A stretch of 64,000 nt of DNA from Eudromia elegans (lineage: Eukaryota; Chordata; Aves; Tinamiformes; Tinamidae). Numbering within the stretch: position 1 is the stretch's first letter; each line of letters starts with the position of its first letter. This document shows positions 36,961-64,000 of the stretch, piece after piece. The notes beneath the pieces are model-generated. The model was given only the letters and a program-made list of their open reading frames with translations. It was not told the origin of the DNA and searched no databases. The stretch lies in contig PTEX01000133.1 of the NCBI GenBank assembly GCA_003342815.1, forward strand, positions 802,280 to 866,279, written 5' to 3'. A program made the position numbers and the translations under genes.

Positions 36961-38750
36961 AGGAGCAGCCGAGCCAAGGAATCCGGGGTCACGGCTGATG
37001 CAGAGCATGAAGCGCAGCAGCTCGTGAGACGGGAAGCGACGTGCTGCTCTCCGGGACTCCTCCAGGCTCCTGGTGAGGTTTGGACCTTGGTCTGCTTGCT
37101 GGGATAATCCACCGAAGAGCAAGGAAATTACAGTGACCTTCTCCTACGTTCCGGGCCTGGCTTCCCGACAGAGCAGACTAAGGCTCTCCGTGGTCATGGG
37201 CTGACTGCTGGCTCCAGAGCCACTAGAACACGGCGAAGTCCATGCCCGAGGTTCCTGTTAAAGCCATTCCAGGTCCACCTCCTGCAGCAGGTCCTCAGGA
37301 CAGCACAACAGGACAAATTTCCTGCTCTGTCCCCTGGTACTTGAGCAGAACAGCAAACCCCAGCAGCCCGTTTGAGGCAGCCTCTTCCTGCTAACCTGAG
37401 AACGCTCCGGTGCTTTGCTCCGGCTGCACGAGAATGAGGTGTTGTACACAGGCGTATCCACGTATTTTCCACAGGAAGTGACTAAGTTGCGTCTTAAAGA
37501 GCCAGACCAGCTCTGCTTTACACCCCAGCCCTCATTTCTCCTTATGTCCCCTTCCTAAATTGTGATCCTTCACACTATCCATTTTGGCATGTCTATAGAG
37601 CAAGATTAGAGCCCGCACAGCTGATAAGTAGAAGATACAGAAAATGGTGCCATCAGTTTTCAAGAGGAACTGTTTTACCTGGGTGGAGGCAACTGCTGCA
37701 ACACACACCCCTCTTGAACAGCAATGGTAAGGGCTGCTGGTTTAGGTAAAATAAAATTCAGGATAAGGCACTGTTAAAGTTTTTAATTTGTGCAGATGCA
37801 CAATGCAAATTAATGCAACAAACCCTACTCTGGCTATAGCAATAGGGCAGTGAGGAAATAAACAATAGATTTGTTTGGTTCTATAAATATACCCGTGAGC
37901 AAGAGATATTACAGCAAAAACTGCTGGTAAATAAAATTACAAATGAGTTATGTGTTTGCCCAACACACAACCGCTTGCTCAACTAGCTGTGCACATACAC
38001 ATACAGTTCATTAGTGCTCAGTTAAGCTGCTATAAACACCTAGGACGTGCCTTAGCAGTAATATGATGAATTAAATCAAGCAAGCCATCTAAAATCAACT
38101 AGGAAACCTTAGGGATTTTGAGGCAATAGGTTCTTTTTGTTGTTGTGGTGGGTTTTTGTTTTCCAATTCAGTTCTCTCCAATTTTAATATTTTTTTACTA
38201 ACCAGGACAGTATTACAAGTGAGCACATTCAGGAATGATACCCTGTTGGTTTTGTTTGTTTGTTTCCTCCCCCCCCCCATAAAGCAATGGATAAGATGTC
38301 TTGCTTAATACTCTTTCTTCCCTTCTTGATTTGTACCATAGCAAACAAAGTTGAAAACAAACAGAAAGCAACCAGGAAAAAAAAAAATCTTCCTCATCAT
38401 TCAAGGGAGCTGTTGTGCAGCTTCGCAACAGGCAAGTGCACAAATTGCAGATTTTAGCTATCTAATTCGGGTCAAGATAAGTCTCTCTGCTTTCTCAGTA
38501 TCTGGGAACTCCAAACACTGAGGCTTTCATAAGACAGTTTGAAGAACGCTGCTTTATTCCATCATTCCTCTCATGAAGTTTCTGTTGAGTATCTGTGCCA
38601 TTTTTTTCAGAAAAGCAAAATCCATTGCAGACACTGCAGAAACTGCTCTCAGAGAAGCCTCTTGCTCCCCTAAGTACCTTTTCCACCAGCTTTTCCACTA
38701 ACCTGTTTAGCGTGAGAGGTTTTTAAGTACCATTAGCCCAGTAAATCTGA
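36961..38750. other. Intergenic region between MAPK13 and the MAPK14 3' end
   Basis: About 1.8 kb with no recognised exon. It becomes AT-rich from 37,560 onward. Confidence 0.55.
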
Positions 38751-38759
38751 AAAATAGGT

Positions 38760-38765
38760 TTTATT
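38760..38765 (-). terminator. Candidate distal poly(A) signal of MAPK14
   Basis: TTTATT (+), AATAAA on the - strand, 2.58 kb past the MAPK14 stop. Alternatives are 39,303-39,308 (2.0 kb) and 40,111-40,116 (1.2 kb). The 3'UTR of p38 alpha is long in other vertebrates, so a distal site is plausible. Confidence 0.35.
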
Positions 38766-38966
38766 TTTAAACCAGTGGTACCGTGACATCTTCTCTGGCA
38801 TAACCAATTACAGCAAAATTCATAGATAGAAACAATATAGCAGATCTCTTCTCTGAAGTGCATCCTCCTGTTCGGCTCGCAGGCAGCTGAACAGCATTGC
38901 ACTGAAGGTAGGGAGTGCATGCCCCATGGGCTCCCATTAGAGTACAGACTTCCAGTGAAACATTCC

Positions 38967-39000
38967 CACTCACACACACACGTACACACACACACACACA
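38967..39000. repeat. (CA)n microsatellite
   Basis: CACTCACACACACACG followed by a second CA run; (TG)n in MAPK14 mRNA sense. Confidence 0.92.
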
Positions 39001-39766
39001 ATGTCTATATTTTAAAAATCTTTAGCAATATTTCCGCACAAAATCACACTGTAGCATCTACACATAAAATGGCTGATAAAAATAATCTTGTGGTAGGTTT
39101 ACAGAGAATATCTACATTTTCCTTTGAATACCTGGACTGCTGGTCCAGCAGAAAGGGAAGGTTTTCTGTCTCGATTTTGTTGGTCTGGGGAGAATTCTAT
39201 CCCAGAGCACGAAATAACTGCTCTCTCCATCTCACCCCATACATCTGTTGAGCGACTGACCTGAAGAGATCACTGGAAAGTAGCCTAGGAAGAATCAATG
39301 GCTTTATTATTCATGTCCCATCCTTTTGTGCTGCCTCTTCAAACACAGGGCAAAAAAACACTAAAAACAGTTTGTCTCCGTCCCGTAAGTAACAAGGATA
39401 CAGAATACTGCAAAGCCTTTCTCCTCACAGACACAGGTACACAGTCCACACAGGATGCCTGCAACAGATGAATGTCTAAAAATGTCTTCCCCCCCAAGTC
39501 CTAAAATTGGGCTCCTGAGCTCCTCAGGTGCAATTCTAACACAAAACAACAACAAAAAAATGCTGAAAAAACCCTCCCTCCTGCCAGTCTCTAATTCTGG
39601 GCATTTCATTCAGAGTCCTGTAAAAAACAGACTATTTGAAGCATTATTGTATTCAAACATACTCCCTTTCCCCATTTCCTCAGGCAGAGATCAATCTGCT
39701 AAAAAGCAGCCAAGCTTTGTCCAAGAGGATAAAAGAACATCTAGTATAATACTATTTTTACTTTTA

Positions 39767-39808
39767 TATACATATATATATATTTATATGTATATATATG
39801 TATTTATA
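39767..39808. repeat. (TA)n-rich microsatellite
   Basis: TATA/TATG-rich tract in the proposed MAPK14 3'UTR. Confidence 0.85.
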
Positions 39809-39902
39809 GATTTAGACAGTGAAAGAGATTGTGGTTTTATGCCTGCTTATTTTCTTGCTTTGGATTCCAACATTTCTTTGAAAAAAAAAAAAAAAACAAA
39901 AA

Positions 39903-39969
39903 AACAAATACACAAAAAATCAAACACTGCAACAANAACAAATACACAAAAAATCAAACACTGCAACAA
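39903..39969. repeat. 33-bp perfect direct repeat around a single N
   Basis: 39903-39935 and 39937-39969 are identical (AACAAATACACAAAAAATCA... ending CTGCAACAA), separated only by N at 39936. It lies just after an A-rich tract. Confidence 0.95.
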
Positions 39970-40112
39970 CGTTAAACTGCAGCTAGCAAGTGCTCACGTC
40001 TTTTATCAAAATTAGTTCCCAATCCGTTTCAACAGTAGTCCTTCTAACTTAAAATGGATTTTGAGGACAAACAACCACTTCTCAATTCCTATAATATAAA
40101 TCTAGATGAATT

Positions 40113-40118
<6 letters not shown>

Positions 40119-40143
<25 letters not shown>
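40119..40143. repeat. Poly(A) run (25 A, + strand)
   Basis: Homopolymer within the proposed MAPK14 3'UTR; poly(U) in the transcript. Confidence 0.9.
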
Positions 40144-41346
40144 GAATCTTTTCAGGAAATAACTTAAATTCCAGCACGAGATGCCAATTGTTTGTTTCCT
40201 TGAAGAACATTTTTTATACTTGATTTCACAAAACACTTCCATCCCAGTCTCTCTTTTTCTGAAACCATAAGGCCAGAATAAAGGTGCATGTTTCTATACT
40301 GTATATTTTATCCTTTCCCCATCAGAGCCTTCTGAATGGCAGGTATTTTGCACTGAGCTGCAGCACAGGAGGGAGGATATTATGATTTCACAGCACTGGT
40401 TGAGGTACTCAGTAAAAATCGCTCACTAATGATTTAACTGCCCCAGTGCCATCCCCAAAAAGTAAAACAGAAACCAAGTTGCTCTACATGCACATACAGC
40501 TATGACATGCAAAAACACCTCACCTCTTAAAGAACAAAATACACAAACATGTGGCTAGCAAGAACCTTCTCCAGCCTCTCTTTCCTGGGAACTAGTGCTG
40601 GGAGGCCTCAGAATGAAAGGAGGGAAGCGGGAGAAATACAGGAATCCCCAATCCAGGGAGAGACACTTGGAAGGTTATTTCCAGATTACATAGTGTTCAT
40701 GCCTGGCTACCTTGGAGTCTTTTCTCCCAAACAGCAGGGTCAGATTCCACTCCAGACCTCCTTTCCCCTCTTTCCCTATTAGTTTAAGGCACAAACATAT
40801 TTACAATTTCTATCAAACCCTGCTCATGTTCCAAGAAAGTCATCGGAAGGCCTGTACATTCTACTGTATACGATACCAGAAACATCTGGATGGAAACCAG
40901 CCACCTGGCATGGAACAAGGGCACATCTCCACCCCACCTTCAGTCCCAAAGAAAACTGAGAATTCTGAGACCAAAACCCATCTTTGCTTCCTGTGAGGTT
41001 ACTTAATTGTCAAACGGATAAAACGGCAATGACCGTAACCAAAGATTAATGCCACCCTGCTGCCTGGCCCTAGCAAATTGGTTGCCACTGTCACTCTGGA
41101 AATAAAGAGCAGTCAGAAAAGGCCTTCGCAGGCTCGTCCCAGGCTGTACACAGAATACAAGAGAGCATGCAGCATGTTTACATAGAGTCAACTTTCTTCC
41201 CCCCCGCCCTCCCCCCCAATTCAACACACACAAAATCCCTCCACCAAGGAGAATATTGTTGTGACAGGCACTTGAATAGTTGGAGAGTCCCTATGAAAAG
41301 GCCTTCCCCTCACAGTGACGTGGAACGAACGGGAGAGAGCGGTTTC

Positions 41347-61580
<20,234 letters not shown>

Positions 61581-61584
61581 TCTT

Positions 61585-61638
61585 ATGGCCAGGAACAAGC
61601 TCTTTGGCCTCCTGCCTTTGCTGTTCCTCTGTTCCTGA
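61585..61638 (+). other. Short upstream ORF (17 codons) ahead of the SLC26A8-like start
   Basis: ATG at 61585 opens a 17-residue frame (MARNKLFGLLPLLFLCS) ending in TGA at 61636-61638, 23 bases before the proposed main ATG and in a different frame. It could reduce initiation at the main start. Confidence 0.4.
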
Positions 61639-61661
61639 CTCGCCGTGGTCAGAAAGACTCC

Positions 61662-61831
61662 ATGGAGCTGGATGATGATACCACGAGGGCGTACAGACAA
61701 CCACCGCTAAGCAGAGCCCAACGAGACGTGCAAACCGAGGAGCACTTCCAGACGTACTTCAAAAGAAACCTCTCCTCTACCTTGTGTGGAGATATACAGA
61801 TCCCGCGGGTCCATCGGCGGCTCCATTGCAG
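61662..61831 (+). CDS. SLC26A8: Probable SLC26A8 first coding exon (gene continues beyond window)
   Basis: The exon runs from acceptor TTTCCTTCAG (ends 61580) to donor TTGCAG|GTGAGT (61832). The ATG at 61662 gives 56 codons plus two bases: MELDDDTTRAYRQ ... TEEHFQTYFKRNLSSTL ... HRRLHC. The pattern AY...EE.FQ...KR..SS...H..C|R resembles the cytosolic N-terminus of SLC26A8, a testis anion transporter, including a split Arg codon after Cys. In human, SLC26A8 is also head-to-head with MAPK14. Similarity is weak on its own, so synteny carries much of the call. The first membrane-domain exon was not found before 64,000. Alternative: another SLC26 member or an unrelated exon. Confidence 0.6.
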
Positions 61832-64000
61832 GTGAGTTACGTGTGGGGAATCTGACAGATGTGAAGGAACTAAAGAGACTCTTCAAGCTCCTGTATATAT
61901 ATAAAAAAAAGGTGCTAACTTTCCACTGCTGGTAATTAAAATGCTAAACTGCACTGATGGATAATTCAGAGCACCCAGTAATGGCAACTCACGCCTGAAG
62001 CATGAGAGTGACTTGGCACCGCCGTTGTGCAAAAGTCCCTGTCACTTTAGGGCTATGATAGCAAAGGGATATATGCACTGTAGAGTGAAACTACTAATAG
62101 TTTTGGTCCCCTCCAGTGCTCTCCTTACCCCTCGGGCATACACAACCTCACATCTTATTTCTCTGGTTTGTGGATTTTGCTGCTTTTGTTTCCTACGTTT
62201 CAAAACCCATTTTCTGTTCCTTCTTAGTGAGGGCATAGAAAGTTGCACAATGCTGTGACCGAGATTGACTGAAATGCCTTTTCTTTATTTTGAGCTGTGT
62301 TCCTGCAGTCTTTGAGAATAATGGGTGAGGTGAGTGCACGGGTACAGCACTAATGCTTCCGCAGCCTGGTGTTCCTTGTCTGGGATGTCCTCCTTGGACG
62401 TTGTCCTGGGGCAGAAGCATCTCTTCTTGCAGAGGAGCCCCCGAAAGCTGCCCCGTTGGCAGCGTGTGAAAATCCCTGATGTTCTTCCAGCAAGGCAAAT
62501 GTAATCAAAAATAGGAAGCTCTTTTATCAGCTTTTAAGTTAGAGCTAATATTATTTGAAGCTTTAGCATTGCACATACTCCTCAGTAGGAAAATCTTTAT
62601 TCCCACCCCCAGCTCCTTGTTTAAGTCTATCTCGCTTCTGCGTGCTATTTTCCCTGTTGTTTCCCACTTCTGTATCTCATGTTTTCTCTGTTCTGCATTT
62701 CATATTCACTCAAGAATATGAAATATTCACTCAGGATCTCAACTGTGTGACATTTACTGGAGTCTAGTCACCACAGCTGCCGTTCTGAAGCCCTGGGCAG
62801 ACACTGCATCACTCCTGTTTGGTTCAAAACTGGAAAATCACCAACACCACCAGTGGGTTAGAAAGGGGGAAAAAGGAGCACCAGGCTGTGGGGTTAGTCA
62901 GAGTTTACCTATTGGAAATTCTGATTCAGAAATACACAGGGAGATTAATTTATGCATGTCAGGTCCTCCTTGTATCCTCACATTAAATAATATAATACAG
63001 GAAGCACCGGACTGGAGAGGTGTAGGTGACATTTCTACGTTGATTTCCCCCACGGATATCGTGTTTTTATATTTTCCTTCCAGACTACAATGGGAAGGAT
63101 CAAAATCCCATCTCCTGTTTTTCTTCTGTGTCAATGAGGTCAAGTAATTGATGCGTTTTGAGGTCTGGGCTCCGGAGCCGAGAGGATGTCACGCGAAAGG
63201 CACCCAGGGCATTTGCGACTCATCCAAAGGGAATGCAAAGGCACAGCCGCCTCCGGAGGATTCATGCTAAGTGCCAGCCGGAGCTCCAAAACGCTCCTGC
63301 CGACGTGGGTCCTGGTGCAGGGTGCCTGCTAAGAGCCCTAGCAGCTTGGAGAGGATGCTCCCGAGGTGGAGGTAGTAAACGGCATTCCTGCTTACCTGAT
63401 TTTTTTGCAGGTTCTCCTGGAAAAGGTTCAAAAAGATCATATTCAAGTTGTTTCCTATCTTGAATTGGCTTTTTTCGTATCGCTTCAGAGAGTGGTTCTT
63501 GAGAGACGTACACGCGGGTTTAAGTGTTGGCATCTTTCAGATTCCTCAAGGTAGGCAGAGAGAGAGAAAAAAAAGAAGTTTTGGCTCCCTTTTGTAGCTC
63601 ATCATTTTCATATTTTAGTTTTGACCTCCTGTATATTTTCCTGTTCTTTTTAAATGTGGTGGGACTATGTGGGAGTTTCAACCATACGAGTTCCATAATT
63701 CATTAACCAATTTATTTTCATATTCTTAGGAAAAAACAAATATGTAATCAGACAGTATATGGTATAAGTTCAAAAGCAGAGCGTTACTTTTTTCATATAC
63801 AGAATTCCCCTTAAACTAACCCCCAAACATAAACAGCAGCATCATTTTATTCTCTCTTGAACAAAATACCCCCCTCTTCACAATCCACACTGCTAAATCA
63901 AGTGTATTAGAAACTCACAGCACGGCCACCTCATAGGCAGGTGGTGGGAAAGAACGGTTGCCTTGGGTCTTTGCCGAGTTTCTAGTTAGCAAGTGCCCCA
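61832..64000 (+). other. Presumed SLC26A8 intron 1 (partial)
   Basis: No exon resembling the SLC26 first transmembrane segment was found. The acceptor-like TTTTTTTGCAG at 63,405-63,415 is followed by sequence without SLC26 similarity. Confidence 0.45.

Larger units (their letters stand above)
38766..41346 (-). other. MAPK14: MAPK14 3' untranslated region
   Basis: AT-rich, non-coding. It includes a CA run, a TA-rich run, A-rich tracts that read as U tracts in the message, and an assembly flaw at 39,936. Its extent depends on which poly(A) signal is used. Confidence 0.45.

Noticed and set aside
62190..63143. Two - strand frames with similar starts (LTKKEQKMGFE and LTQKKNRRWDFD)
   Set aside because: Similarity is short, stops quickly and has no splice support. 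Probably chance or an old repeat fragment.
63405..63540. Acceptor-like TTTTTTTGCAG followed by an open frame, as a possible second SLC26A8 exon
   Set aside because: The downstream peptide shows no SLC26 transmembrane similarity and the frame does not continue the split Arg codon into the expected motif.

Overview
This is a vertebrate nuclear locus, most likely from a bird or another archosaur. All five genes are recognisable orthologues of human genes. Introns have ordinary GT-AG borders and are short for these genes. There are CpG-island promoters, interspersed repeats are few, and an N gap sits in a very GC-rich promoter, as is common in bird assemblies. Species cannot be fixed from sequence alone. 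It is not a prokaryotic or viral window, and I found no unknown gene system in it.

Layout, left to right. (1) 1-~1780, + strand: last two coding exons and 3'UTR of TBC1D22B, a TBC-domain Rab GTPase-activating protein. (2) ~2480-~20,500, - strand: complete BRPF3, the PHD/bromodomain/PWWP scaffold of HBO1-type histone acetyltransferase complexes (12 coding exons, 1159 aa, plus a 5'UTR exon in a CpG island). TBC1D22B and BRPF3 converge tail to tail. (3) 21.3-25.3 kb: gene-poor spacer. (4) ~25.3-36.6 kb, - strand: complete MAPK13 (p38 delta), 12 coding exons, 365 aa. (5) ~38.8-59.5 kb, - strand: complete MAPK14 (p38 alpha), 12 coding exons in the main form, 360 aa, plus one alternative exon 9. 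(6) ~59.6-64 kb, + strand: head-to-head with MAPK14, the first coding exon of a probable SLC26A8 anion transporter.

The two p38 kinases are a tandem duplicate pair with matching exon phases, including a 30-base exon 5. The most informative signal is in their shared intron 8. Both genes keep a perfect U12-type (minor spliceosome) donor there, with U12-like branch sites and little pyrimidine tract. In MAPK14 this intron leads to two alternative 80-base exons (9a and 9b). Both have U12-like acceptors but U2-type donors, so joining 9a to 9b would need a mixed spliceosome. This explains from sequence why the two exons are mutually exclusive.

Other points: a GC-AG intron in BRPF3, an assembly-type 33-base duplication around a single N, paired TCTCGCGAGA palindromes in the MAPK14 promoter, and a TBC1D22-BRPF-p38-p38 order that mirrors the human 22q13 paralogous region.
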